Source: Limnohabitans curvus
GTDB taxonomy: Bacteria; Pseudomonadota; Gammaproteobacteria; Burkholderiales; Burkholderiaceae_C
Reading direction: 5' to 3'
NCBI RefSeq assembly: GCF_003063475.1
Contig: NZ_NESP01000001.1
Span: 1,736,001-1,800,000, forward strand
DNA: 64,000 nt
Part shown: in pieces, positions 54,010 to 61,978 of the stretch
Layout of the letters: every line of letters begins with the position of its first letter
Position numbering within the stretch: the stretch's first letter is position 1
The notes under the pieces: model-generated
The model's input: the letters and a program-made list of their open reading frames with translations, nothing else
Database searches by the model: none
Told to the model about the DNA's origin: nothing
Translations under genes and position numbers: made by a program

Positions 54010-55221
54010 ATGAAAAAAACCCTCGTTGCATTGGCCGCTTTGGCCGCGACTTCTGCTTTCGCACAATCTTCTGTAACCATCTCTGGTAACGCTGACGTTG
54101 GCTACATCAACAAATCTGCCTTCGGCGGTGATGGCAAATTGTTCGGTAAGTCATCTGGCGTTGCTGATGGCCTGAACAGCCCAAACCGCATCATCTTGGA
54201 AGTTAAAGAAGACTTGGGTGGCGGTTTGACTGCTCGTTTCTTCAACGAACACGGCATTTCCCCAACAAACACACAAGACTGGGCATCACGCACAGCCAAC
54301 GGCGCCCCTCAGTACGTTTCAGGTGGTAAGACAGCTACTGCAGACGACCAAATCCCATCAAGCGGCGCACAATCAACTGGCACCAACCGCAACACATTCG
54401 TTGCTTTGGGTGGCGGTTTCGGTGAAATCCGTGCCGGTTACATGGTTTCTTCTTTGTACAACACATCAGCCCAATCTGGCTATTTCTTGGGTGTTGAGCA
54501 ATACGGCGCTTTGTTGAAAGACCACGGCATGGCTGAAGCTGGTGGTTCACGTGCCAACGGTTTGCAGTACACATCGCCAAAGTACGGCATGTTCACGGGT
54601 ACAGTGCAAAAGCAATACGGTGCTGAGCGTACTTTCACATCTGAAGTTGCAACATCTCCAGTTTTGGATAACAAGGCAGAGCGCACAGCTTTGCGTGCTG
54701 ACATGGATGCAGGTGCTTTGAAGGCCACTTACGTTCGTACTGACTACACAGCACACAAATCACCTCAAGTGATTGCTGCGGCCGCTGGTGCAAGCAATAT
54801 TTTTGGCGTTACATCAGCAGCAGTTACATCAGCTACTGTTACTGACATCAAGACCAAGCATGATCACCTGAGCGCGATCTACACTTATGGCCCAGTTGCT
54901 GCTACTTACCAGTACAACAAGGCCAGCTTGACTGAAGCTGTTACCGCAGCTAATAGCCGTGAATTGAAGTCTAACCAGTACGGTATCCAATACACCATGG
55001 GTGCAGCCTCTGTGTACGCCATCACTGGTAAGGGTACCGTTGATAGTCCAACAGCTCGCGTCAACGACATCAAGAACACACAATACGGTGTTCGTTACAA
55101 CTTGAGCAAGCGTACATTGGTGTACGCAATGACCGGTACATCCAAAGACAGCGTGCCTACAGCTGCTGACAAAATGTCTAAAGGTACTATGAACGGTATC
55201 GGCATGATGCACCAGTTCTAA
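54010..55221 (+). CDS. Gram-negative porin (porin A)
   Basis: A 403-residue outer-membrane porin of the betaproteobacterial general porin family (16-stranded trimer). It has the signal peptide MKKTLVALAALAATSAFAQ, SSVTISGNADVGYI as first strand, an FVALGGGFGEIRAGYMVSSLY constriction-loop region, YGVRYNLSKRTLVYAMTG near the C-terminus and a terminal Phe (GIGMMHQF). Codon use is biased toward preferred codons, as expected for an abundant protein. It is followed by an ompW-like gene, and the pair recurs at 62-64 kb. Its first codons match the damaged porin B almost exactly. Confidence 0.93.
   Translation: MKKTLVALAALAATSAFAQSSVTISGNADVGYINKSAFGGDGKLFGKSSGVADGLNSPNRIILEVKEDLGGGLTARFFNEHGISPTNTQDWASRTANGAPQYVSGGKTATADDQIPSSGAQSTGTNRNTFVALGGGFGEIRAGYMVSSLYNTSAQSGYFLGVEQYGALLKDHGMAEAGGSRANGLQYTSPKYGMFTGTVQKQYGAERTFTSEVATSPVLDNKAERTALRADMDAGALKATYVRTDYTAHKSPQVIAAAAGASNIFGVTSAAVTSATVTDIKTKHDHLSAIYTYGPVAATYQYNKASLTEAVTAANSRELKSNQYGIQYTMGAASVYAITGKGTVDSPTARVNDIKNTQYGVRYNLSKRTLVYAMTGTSKDSVPTAADKMSKGTMNGIGMMHQF
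54017..54056 (+). repeat. 40-bp exact repeat, copy 1 (candidate attachment site)
   Basis: Begins AAACCCTCGTTGCATTGGCC within codons 3-4 of porin A and covers most of its signal-peptide codons. The same 40 bp recur at 61977-62016, exactly where the mobile element meets porin B. Including two mismatches, similarity extends to 62 bp and then falls off sharply. Confidence 0.75.
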
Positions 55222-55229
55222 TCACCAAG

Positions 55230-55298
55230 CTGGCTTAGCCAGTTAAGGATCTAGAAAATCTAAAACCCCATCTCTTGAAAAAGTGGTGGGGTTTTTTT
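55230..55298 (+). terminator. 3' UTR hairpin and terminator of porin A
   Basis: The dyad CTGGCTTAGCCAG (55230-55242) is followed by AGTTAAGGAT and a terminator hairpin AAACCCCA...TGGTGGGGTTT ending in a T run. The same two-part 3' UTR follows ompW A and, more diverged, porin B. Confidence 0.85.
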
Positions 55299-55324
55299 AA
55301 ATCAAAAAATTATTGGAGACAAAA

Positions 55325-56038
55325 ATGAGTTCAATTTCAAAAATCGCTTTGGCTTGTGCTGCCTTGGTTGCTGCATCTGGCGCATTTGCGCAGAAGGCTG
55401 GGGATAATATTGTTAGCGCGGGTATTGCGTTAATTAACACGGACGCATCTGTAGGAACTTTATCGAATCCCAACAGCACTATCAATGGTGCACTGGTCGG
55501 CACTTCTGCAACCATTAGTTCCGAGACAACTGTTTCATTTGGTTGGTTGCGTATGTTTACGGATAACGTGGGTGCTGAAATGACCATCGGTATTCCCCCC
55601 ACTGTTACGCAAGATTTGGCGACGCCTAATGGTCCATCAGCAGCGTTGGCTACCAGTCATCCTGGCGCAGCAAAGATTGATTTGTGGACACCGACAGTAA
55701 TCGCCAAGTATTTCTTTGGAACATCTAAAGATCAATGGCGTCCCTATGTCGGCCTAGGCGCTTCGCATGTTTCGTTTCACAGCATCAAGACCAGTGCAGA
55801 TGTTGCAGGGTTGGCTGGAAAATCCGCAGCTTTGTCGTCGTCTTGGGCACCCGTATACAACGCGGGTTTGATTTACAACATTGATGATAAGTGGAGCGTT
55901 AGTGGTTCGGTTTCCTATATTCCAGTGACCACTTCAGCCACTTTTGTTGGTGATGCAGCTCACGGCTCAACCACAACAACTGGCGATATCAAACTGAAAA
56001 CCACAGACTATGTGGTGAAGATGGGCTACCGCTTCTAA
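55325..56038 (+). CDS. OmpW family outer-membrane protein (copy A)
   Basis: A 237-residue protein with a signal peptide (MSSISKIALACAALVAASGAFAQ) and an eight-stranded OmpW-type barrel. Landmarks are GDNIVSAGIALINTD, LWTPTVIAKYFFG, WRPYVGLGASHVSF and WAPVYNAGLIYNIDDKWSVSGSVSYIP, with terminal Phe (VKMGYRF). OmpW proteins form hydrophobic channels. I chose the ATG at 55325, which has TTGGAG upstream, over one at 55313. A close paralogue starts at 63330. Confidence 0.92.
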   Translation: MSSISKIALACAALVAASGAFAQKAGDNIVSAGIALINTDASVGTLSNPNSTINGALVGTSATISSETTVSFGWLRMFTDNVGAEMTIGIPPTVTQDLATPNGPSAALATSHPGAAKIDLWTPTVIAKYFFGTSKDQWRPYVGLGASHVSFHSIKTSADVAGLAGKSAALSSSWAPVYNAGLIYNIDDKWSVSGSVSYIPVTTSATFVGDAAHGSTTTTGDIKLKTTDYVVKMGYRF

Positions 56039-56044
56039 TCGCAC

Positions 56045-56110
56045 ACTGGCTTAGCCAGTTAAGGATTTAAAAGTCTGAAACCCCATCGTGGCAACACGGT
56101 GGGGTTTTTT
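56045..56110 (+). terminator. 3' UTR hairpin and terminator of ompW A
   Basis: The dyad ACTGGCTTAGCCAGT (56045-56059), the AAGGATTTAAAAG linker and a terminator AAACCCCATCGTG...CGGTGGGGTTTTTT (56078-56110). Nearly identical in plan to the 3' UTR of porin A. Confidence 0.87.
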
Positions 56111-56491
56111 ATCGCCTGTGCGAAAACGCCCGTCTTGCTGCTAGTCACTGCGTCAGCTGTAGCTGCTATTGCTCAGTACTTTTCCCAGCGTTGTCGCCGG
56201 TTTTCGCAAGCATCTGGCGCTGGAGTTACGTACAAAAAGCTAGTTTGCAAACTGATTTTTTCGTTTGTAAACGAATTTTGAGCGTAGATTTAATCGACGC
56301 TTGTGGTGTTTGACCGTTACTGCGGTAACGCTTGTGCTTGGGAAATATCTCACAAGTGTGAGATTTCTGGCACCGCTGCGAAAACCTTAACTTAAGTATT
56401 TGGGCATAGTGCGCTGGGTGTTGGGGCGTGTATTTGTCCCAGCATGATGCAATCACACTAACCACGCAGCTGTCAGCGTGACAGCGCAGAA
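56111..56491. other. Non-coding region at the left side of the element
   Basis: No gene is visible between the ompW A terminator and the first element gene. A 9-bp inverted repeat TGCGAAAAC/GTTTTCGCA lies at 56119-56127 and 56200-56208. The left palindrome array occupies 56240-56396. The left boundary of the inserted DNA could not be placed; base composition becomes AT-richer from about 56230. Confidence 0.6.
56240..56396. repeat. Left palindrome array of the element
   Basis: Six dyads in a row: CTAGTTTGCAAACTGA (56240-56255, imperfect), TCGTTTGTAAACGA (56261-56274), GCGTAGATTTAATCGACGC (56282-56300, one mismatch), CGTTACTGCGGTAACG (56315-56330), ATCTCACAAGTGTGAGAT (56347-56364) and CTTAACTTAAG (56386-56396). 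Five of them recur in reverse order at 59711-59838, so the two arrays form a composite inverted repeat of about 130-155 bp. Confidence 0.9.
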
Positions 56492-56947
56492 CTATTGCTT
56501 GTTGACCAAGTCCCAGATGGGTGTATCGCGCTGGTGTTTTGGCAACATGGCACGTCCACGCTGGTCAACATTACCCAAAGCCCTAACGTTTTCACCCTGA
56601 TTTACGTTGGGCTGTTTAATGGCTGCACGTGTAGGTGCAGGTAACGGTTTGGCCGTTTTGATGGGGTTATAACTTTTTGGGATGCTGGGTTGTGGGGTTG
56701 CTTGCTGCTGGGGTTGGGGTAACGGCTTGGGTACAGCAACATGGGCAATGCGTTTAACTTTACTAGCCAGTTGCTTTTTGCGTTTGGTTGCTTGGGGTTT
56801 GACAGTGCTGGTGCTGTCTTGCTGGCGCTGAATGACAGCAAGGCGTTGTTGTTGCTGGTACGTGGCTAACGCTTTGTACACGTTGGCGTAAATCAGCTGT
56901 TCCAACTGTTGCAGCTCATCTGCACTCAAAAATTCTTGTAATCGCAC
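56492..56947 (-). CDS. Element protein of unknown function, Pro/Gln-rich
   Basis: A 151-residue basic protein. Residues 5-40 are probably helical (FLSADELQQLEQLIYANVYKALATYQQQQ). Residues 45-110 are rich in Lys, Pro and Gln (TKRKKQLASKVKRI, KPLPQPQQQATPQP) and probably disordered. The end reads GNVDQRGRAMLPKHQRDTPIWDLVNK. No family is recognised; a DNA-binding or assembly role would fit the charge but is not shown. It starts 44 bp downstream of the 48-residue gene on the same strand. Confidence 0.6.
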   Translation of the reverse strand: MRLQEFLSADELQQLEQLIYANVYKALATYQQQQRLAVIQRQQDSTSTVKPQATKRKKQLASKVKRIAHVAVPKPLPQPQQQATPQPSIPKSYNPIKTAKPLPAPTRAAIKQPNVNQGENVRALGNVDQRGRAMLPKHQRDTPIWDLVNKQ

Positions 56948-56991
56948 GGTTGTCCCCCTGTTGTTGTATTTAACAGTGGGGCGATTTTGGG

Positions 56992-57138
56992 CTAGCGTAT
57001 TTGCTCCACGAAACCCACAATGTTTGCAGCGCCGTATTGGGCTTGTAGCAACAACTTGGCATCAAATGCGTTGGCGGCTTGGACACGTGTTTTGACCAGC
57101 TGACCACCAACACGCACACTGGCTTCAAAGTAATACAT
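56992..57138 (-). CDS. Small element protein, 48 residues
   Basis: The protein begins MYYFEASVRVGGQLVKTRVQ and is predicted to fold strand-strand-helix-strand, with the helix FDAKLLLQAQYG. It resembles small ORFs of unknown function carried by phages and integrative elements. The start is well supported: AAGGAG lies 8 bases upstream of the ATG. It probably forms an operon with the 151-residue gene and is divergent from the polymerase-like gene. Confidence 0.6.
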   Translation of the reverse strand: MYYFEASVRVGGQLVKTRVQAANAFDAKLLLQAQYGAANIVGFVEQIR

Positions 57139-57441
57139 CCCAAAATCTCCTTGTGTTTTGTCCCCAGCACGATACGCAGACCTGCAAAAAAATGCGACCA
57201 CCACGGCCCTAAGAAACAACGATTTGGGGAGGAATTTTGGGTGAAATGCAGGGCTGCAGTAGATAAAAAAAAGTAGGACTAGTTCACTTGCAAGCAAGCA
57301 ATTCCAAGGGACAACATGGGGTTGGTTACTTGGATGAAGTTCTTCACTATAAGCTTGTGTATTTTTTCAAAAAGTGCGCCAAATTACACAACTGGCCCTG
57401 CTTGTATGGCTAAATAAACAAGCGACAAGGACTAAGCACAT
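57139..57441. other. Divergent control region inside the element
   Basis: 303 bp between the minus-strand small gene and the polymerase-like gene. It presumably carries promoters for both directions. One possible small peptide gene is at 57316-57417. Apart from short A tracts and TTGCAAGCAAGCAA near 57290 I see nothing else. Confidence 0.5.
57316..57417 (+). CDS. Possible 33-residue hydrophobic peptide
   Basis: An open frame that begins MGLVTWMKFFTISLCIFSKS, with AAGGGA six bases before its ATG. The N-terminal 18 residues are hydrophobic. It ends 24 bp before the polymerase-like gene and could be a leader peptide. It is short and may be chance. Confidence 0.3.
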   Translation: MGLVTWMKFFTISLCIFSKSAPNYTTGPACMAK

Positions 57442-59004
57442 ATGACAAAACTAACGATTGACCCCCAAGTATTGGCAAAACTGCGCCAAGCACACCCAAC
57501 ACCAGCTGCTAGTGCAGCACGTCTGCTGGACAAATATGTGGGAGTTTTGCAGGGACTGATTGACGATGCCATGCAACAAAAGCGCAGCACGTTTATGCGT
57601 AAGCGCGGTATCTACAGCGTGAACGTCAGTACCCTGCACCGTTGCGGCCAATTTGGACCAAAACGAACACGACTGCACAAGTGGTTGGACGATAACGACC
57701 TCGCGCTAATAAAAATTGTTGAACTGGGTAACAACCTCAACAATGCAAACTCTTGGGTGCAGTTGACCAACTTGGTCACACTGACGGATGAATTAACAGC
57801 GGCGGGAAGCTTGCGACAGCTGACGGACGCTGAGATTGACCAGTATTTGGCGGGTGGCGAGGAGCATGAGGAGCAGCTGCTTGCAAGGCTGTACCCAGAG
57901 CTAGAGGTGGAATTTACGCAGGAACAGCTGTTACGCAAGTTTGACATTGCCGCCATTGACCAATCATCTTTGCAAAACTACATCACATGGTTGCTGACCG
58001 AGGCTACGTTGCTTAACGATGGCAAGCGTGAGTTGTATGCACGCCAAGCCAAAACAATTCTGGCCGTGACTAAGCAACTGGGCGGCAAGTACCTGCAACG
58101 CAAAAAACGTAGCCAATTTGGCCGCACTTACTATGACGGATTGAGCGTACAAAACGTGAACAAAGACTTGCGCAGGGCAATGCTTGGCGACTGCTGGGAA
58201 TACGATGTACGCAGCAGCGTGGTGGCTTGGAAGATGAGTTTTGCAAGCGAGTATTTGAAAAACACGGGATTGCAGCAGGATGTCAAAAAGGCGTTCTGCA
58301 CCACGCTGTGGTACTTGCAGGACAAAGTTGAGTTCATGCAGCAAGTGCAGGAGCAAACGTTTGATGACGGTACCAACGTTCCCGTTGACCTTCAGCGCAA
58401 CTTGATTAAAGAAGCAATGACAGCGCTGTGCTTTGGTGCTAAGTTAACCAAACATGGATGGCGCACAAACGATGACGGATGGCAAAACCCCGCGCTTGCT
58501 GACATTATTAAAAACGAAGATGAGCGTACGCGATTTATGGCCTGCACAGATGTGCGGGACTTTGTACGGGAACAAAACACATTGGACACGTACATTAACA
58601 AGTGCGTGGAAGTGCAAGAGCCGACCTTGCTAAAACTGGAAATCCTTCGCGCAAACAAGCGTCACAGCAAGGCCAAAGTCATTGCGTACTTGTACCAAAA
58701 CGCTGAAGCGCAAGCGATGGCCAAAGCGTACGAGTTTTTGAAAAGCAAGAACATGGGTGTACTGGCCAAAATTCACGATGCGTTCATAGTCCGCAAGAAA
58801 CTGTCCCAAACAGTAAAGCATGAGTTGGAAGAGCTGGTGCAGTTCGAAACGCACAATGAGTATTGGCATTTGGGGGAGAAGCAGTTGACACGTTGGGGTG
58901 ATTTGCAAACGCAGGATGAGAAGCAGCGAATTGCACAGCACAAGGCATTTATTGCCAATGAGGTCAATTACATGCGTAGCAAACCCAAACCCCAAAAACA
59001 GTAA
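57442..59004 (+). CDS. Palm-polymerase-like protein of the element
   Basis: A 520-residue protein of no family I can name. Its C-terminal half has three motifs in the order and spacing of the family A DNA polymerase / T7-type RNA polymerase palm. Motif A is WEYDVRSSVVAW (Asp255). Motif B is RNLIKEAMTALCFGAK (Lys323, FG 331-332), close to the T7 RNA polymerase segment TKRSVMTLAYGSK. Motif C is LAKIHDAFIV (His445-Asp446), like the IHDSF of T7. Residues 1-230 are mainly helical with a basic patch (FMRKRGIYSV). At 520 residues it lacks room for a full T7-like N-terminal domain or proofreading exonuclease. A plasmid-type replication protein is the alternative. The start has AAGGA upstream. Confidence 0.5.
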   Translation: MTKLTIDPQVLAKLRQAHPTPAASAARLLDKYVGVLQGLIDDAMQQKRSTFMRKRGIYSVNVSTLHRCGQFGPKRTRLHKWLDDNDLALIKIVELGNNLNNANSWVQLTNLVTLTDELTAAGSLRQLTDAEIDQYLAGGEEHEEQLLARLYPELEVEFTQEQLLRKFDIAAIDQSSLQNYITWLLTEATLLNDGKRELYARQAKTILAVTKQLGGKYLQRKKRSQFGRTYYDGLSVQNVNKDLRRAMLGDCWEYDVRSSVVAWKMSFASEYLKNTGLQQDVKKAFCTTLWYLQDKVEFMQQVQEQTFDDGTNVPVDLQRNLIKEAMTALCFGAKLTKHGWRTNDDGWQNPALADIIKNEDERTRFMACTDVRDFVREQNTLDTYINKCVEVQEPTLLKLEILRANKRHSKAKVIAYLYQNAEAQAMAKAYEFLKSKNMGVLAKIHDAFIVRKKLSQTVKHELEELVQFETHNEYWHLGEKQLTRWGDLQTQDEKQRIAQHKAFIANEVNYMRSKPKPQKQ

Positions 59005-59135
59005 TGTTGAGTTTGAGTACACCCATACGCTACAGCGCAAACCTGTACATATAGGGTTGGTTAATGAATTGATCGACACGACGTTAAGACATGTCCAGAC
59101 TTGGGGTGACACATAAAACACCTGAAAGGACATGT

Positions 59136-59720
59136 ATGCAAACCCAACAACCCATCCGCATTGGTTATGTTCGCGTGAGTAGCGCGGACCAAAACGTAGA
59201 GCGTCAGCTAGCCGACCAACAACTGACAGTCACGTTTACAGACCGAGCAAGTGGCAAGAATGCAGACAGGCCACAGCTACAGGCAATGCTTGCAGGTAAT
59301 TGGCCCCCAAATAGTGTGGTCGTCGTACACAGTATGGACAGGCTTGCTAGAAGCCTTACCGACCTGTTGCAAATTGTTGAAGAACTAACTGCACGTGGTG
59401 TTCATGTTCACTTCGTCAAGGAGGCCAAGACATTTCGGGGTGGCGACAGTACTGACCCCATGGACATGTTGATGTTGAGCATGTTGGGGGCGGTTGCCCA
59501 GTATGAACGGTCGCTAATACGAGAGCGCCAAGCAGAAGGCATCATTAAAGCCAAGGAGCGCGGTGTGTACCAAGGGCGCAAGCGTAAGCTGAATGACCCC
59601 GAACAAATACAGCAAATCGTTGCAGAGGCTACTGCGTTGGGTGCAAACAAAAGTCACGTTGCACAGCGACACGGACTAAGCCGCCAAACGCTGTACAAGT
59701 ACGTGAAAAGCTTAAGTTAA
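59136..59720 (+). CDS. Serine recombinase, resolvase/invertase family
   Basis: A 194-residue small serine recombinase. The catalytic domain starts RIGYVRVSSADQ (nucleophile Ser near residue 15), then the arginine cluster VVVHSMDRLARSLTDL, and continues to about residue 140 (YERSLIRERQAEGI). A C-terminal HTH follows (NKSHVAQRHGLSRQTLYKYV). It acts as a dimer or tetramer at dyad sites. The ATG at 59136 has AAGGA five bases upstream. The last palindrome-array element overlaps its stop codon, so recombinase and array are physically joined. Confidence 0.92.
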   Translation: MQTQQPIRIGYVRVSSADQNVERQLADQQLTVTFTDRASGKNADRPQLQAMLAGNWPPNSVVVVHSMDRLARSLTDLLQIVEELTARGVHVHFVKEAKTFRGGDSTDPMDMLMLSMLGAVAQYERSLIRERQAEGIIKAKERGVYQGRKRKLNDPEQIQQIVAEATALGANKSHVAQRHGLSRQTLYKYVKSLS

Positions 59721-59838
59721 GGTTTTTGCAGCTGAATAGAAATCTCACAAATGTGAGATATTTTGGTAGCAAGTGTTACTGCGGTAACGGTCAGTGTCGA
59801 TTAAATCGACGCTCAAAAAACTAGTTTGCAAACTAGTT
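59711..59838. repeat. Right palindrome array of the element
   Basis: Five dyads: CTTAAGTTAAG (59711-59721), ATCTCACAAATGTGAGAT (59742-59759), GTTACTGCGGTAAC (59775-59788), GTCGATTAAATCGAC (59796-59810) and the perfect 20-bp palindrome AACTAGTTTGCAAACTAGTT (59819-59838). The order, inside to outside, is the same as in the left array, which is in inverted orientation. Where the arrays differ, the dyad symmetry of each unit is mostly kept. Confidence 0.9.
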
Positions 59839-59940
59839 ATTGCAACAGCAATGACCGGCAACTTGATCGGTGTAATGATCGACTTGACGCGAGGGTGGCA
59901 ACAGACTGGCGGTGCTTAAACAACCAAAGGACCAAGCACC

Positions 59941-60378
59941 ATGGCCACATTGAACGCACTCAAACTCACAACCGCACGTAAACCCCGCGCATTGCCAGAC
60001 GCAGTCAAGCGCCGCAACAAATTAATTTTGAAGTTGACTGAACAGCGCGAGCTGGCATTGGCACAAATCGAAGGCCGCACGTATGCGCCCAAACGTTTGC
60101 GAAGTGTGCAAGATTCTGACGGTAATCGTGTTGTACGTGAACAAGCGGTACGCATCAAACCTTGGTGGTGGACGGGTGAGAAGAATGAGACTTTATTGGC
60201 TGTGTTTTACGGCAGCAAAACGCTGGAGCTGGCAAAAGGCAAAACTGCCGTGGAGGTTGCCAACAGCAAAGAGCTGGTCAATGTGTTGGATGTGCTGATT
60301 GGCGCGGCACAAAACGGCGAGCTGGACGCACAGATGGATGCAGCAAGTACCAAGCTGCGTGATGGGTTTAAGAAGTAA
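59941..60378 (+). CDS. DUF6641 family protein
   Basis: A 145-residue protein. It starts MATLNALKLTTARKPRALPDAVKRRNKLILKLTEQRELA and contains IKPWWWTGEKNETLLAVFYGSKTLELAKGK; the layout and the PWWW segment match DUF6641 proteins, which occur widely in Burkholderiales plasmids and integrated elements. Function is unknown. AAAGGACC precedes the ATG. It is convergent with the integrase gene, 24 bp away. Confidence 0.75.
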   Translation: MATLNALKLTTARKPRALPDAVKRRNKLILKLTEQRELALAQIEGRTYAPKRLRSVQDSDGNRVVREQAVRIKPWWWTGEKNETLLAVFYGSKTLELAKGKTAVEVANSKELVNVLDVLIGAAQNGELDAQMDAASTKLRDGFKK

Positions 60379-60402
60379 CTACGTACAGCACCCACCAGCA
60401 AA

Positions 60403-61719
60403 CTAAGTAGTGTGGGTGCGTCTGCTTTGCAGCATGGCAATGTTTTGCTCACCCGTCACGGTGCTGGCGTAGTGGTTGTTGATGACTTCCACACTTGTAC
60501 GTGCATTTCGCGCCAGCGTTACCAAGTCAATGCCCTGTCCATACAGCAAGCGAAACGTGATGGCACTATGACGGAGACTGTAAAGGCTGCGGGGATGGCC
60601 ATGGGGATTAAGTTTTAACCCTGTGTGCTGCAACACCCAGTTAAACATAAAACTCAATACCGTGAGCGCATAGTTGCGGTTTGTAATGTCGGGCAGGAAG
60701 ATGTAGTCGTTTGGCTTGGCACGGTTGTGCTGCGCTTGGTGCTGGACGATTTGTTGGTAAATGCGTACAGCTGGATACAAGGTAACAATAGGCGCTGTGT
60801 GCAGCTTGGTCTCCGGCAAGGTCAAGCGCAAATATGTGTTGGTGCTGCCGCGCACCAGTTCAATGTGGCGGTGACGGATTTTGGTCAAGTCACCAGGCCG
60901 AATAAAGCTGTTGACCATGAAGCCAATGGCCCAAGCAATGTCTGGTGGCATGGTGTGGTCGTTGTAACACTGCTTGATACGTTTGCGTAAGTCTTGCTTG
61001 CTGTTGGGATGTTTTTGTCCCCGCAATGCACGTGCTGCACGAAGCAATTGCCAATACTCGGTGGGGGTGAAGGCACCACGCGATGCTGCTTTGATTTTAA
61101 TTTTGGGAAATTCGGGTAGCTGTTCAAGCTGACCAATACGCACGGCATGGGCCAGCACTTTACGGACAACGATCAGGTAATGGCTGACGGTGGTGGTGCT
61201 GTACTTGACGCTGAGTGTTCGGCTGAACTCTTGCAACGCTGCATAGTCAATGTTGTTGGCTAACATCATCCCAAAGCGTGGTAGCACCTGTGCGTCCAAA
61301 CGGTTACGGAACATTCGTAAACTGCCTGCGCCAAATTCCCCACGTTCGACCCGCGCTTGTTCGTCTGCATAAACCTGTGCAGCCAATGCTCCAAACGTCA
61401 GCTGGTGCTTGGTTGCTGATGCTGCTGTCTGTACCGCAGCTTGGGGAGCAAGTTGTTTGACCAGCAGGTCTTCGTAAAACCAACGTGCAAAACGTTGCGC
61501 TATTGGCAGCGATGTTGTCTTTGTGCTGCGCTTATGTGTGCGCCCTGCAACCCAACAGCGCACCTGCCAATATTTGCTAGCAGTAATCTTGTACACCGCC
61601 AACTTGCTGGGGTAGCCATGCACGGCTGTTATGGTTGCAGGTATGGGTACGGTACGCTCGCGTGGGATTAATCGGTCGTTTGCAGCGTGGGTGGTGTAGT
61701 GCGTGAAGTAATGGAGCAT
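60403..61719 (-). CDS. Tyrosine-type site-specific integrase
   Basis: A 438-residue phage/ICE-type integrase. It has an N-terminal arm-binding-like region, a core-binding SAM-like domain (about residues 110-215) and a catalytic domain. Active-site segments are MVNSFIRPGDLTKIRHRHIE (first Arg), HPRSLYSLRHSAITFRLLYG (His/Arg box) and EVINNHYAST with the Tyr nucleophile. It is the right-hand gene of the element, reading inward, and its start is 257 bp from the junction with porin B, the usual place for an integrase next to its attachment site. Confidence 0.93.
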   Translation of the reverse strand: MLHYFTHYTTHAANDRLIPRERTVPIPATITAVHGYPSKLAVYKITASKYWQVRCWVAGRTHKRSTKTTSLPIAQRFARWFYEDLLVKQLAPQAAVQTAASATKHQLTFGALAAQVYADEQARVERGEFGAGSLRMFRNRLDAQVLPRFGMMLANNIDYAALQEFSRTLSVKYSTTTVSHYLIVVRKVLAHAVRIGQLEQLPEFPKIKIKAASRGAFTPTEYWQLLRAARALRGQKHPNSKQDLRKRIKQCYNDHTMPPDIAWAIGFMVNSFIRPGDLTKIRHRHIELVRGSTNTYLRLTLPETKLHTAPIVTLYPAVRIYQQIVQHQAQHNRAKPNDYIFLPDITNRNYALTVLSFMFNWVLQHTGLKLNPHGHPRSLYSLRHSAITFRLLYGQGIDLVTLARNARTSVEVINNHYASTVTGEQNIAMLQSRRTHTT

Positions 61720-61978
61720 GACCCCAGCCTACAGTTGTACATCGTGTCGCGCGACCTAAAAGTTTTGACCGCCCACGATTTGCTGACGCTTTGAAACCGT
61801 GCATTAGCCGCTAGTCCGCCGTGGTCGCCATGATAAAAAATGTTGCGGTTACGCTTGCAAATACGCTCGTGAGTTGTTGACCAATATCCGTACAACTTTG
61901 AGCAAAACGGTGTCGGCACTCTCGGGGCACTATCAACGCACACTGTCGACACCTTCAAGCACCTTCGATCAAAATTAA
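61720..61978. other. Non-coding end of the element next to porin B
   Basis: This stretch between the integrase start and the porin B remnant has no gene. It contains several short repeats near 61909-61965 (GTGTCGG, GGCACT twice, TGTCGACACC, CACCTTC twice) that could be integrase arm sites. The junction with porin sequence is at about 61976. Confidence 0.5.

Noticed and set aside
56347..56364. CRP/FNR-type binding site in the palindrome array
   Set aside because: The half-sites are in the reverse order and spacing (TCACA-nn-TGTGA rather than TGTGA-n6-TCACA).
57442..59004. Calling the element protein a retron or DRT-type reverse transcriptase
   Set aside because: No YxDD-type motif C is present; the catalytic-looking motif is IHDAF, which fits family A or T7-like polymerases instead.
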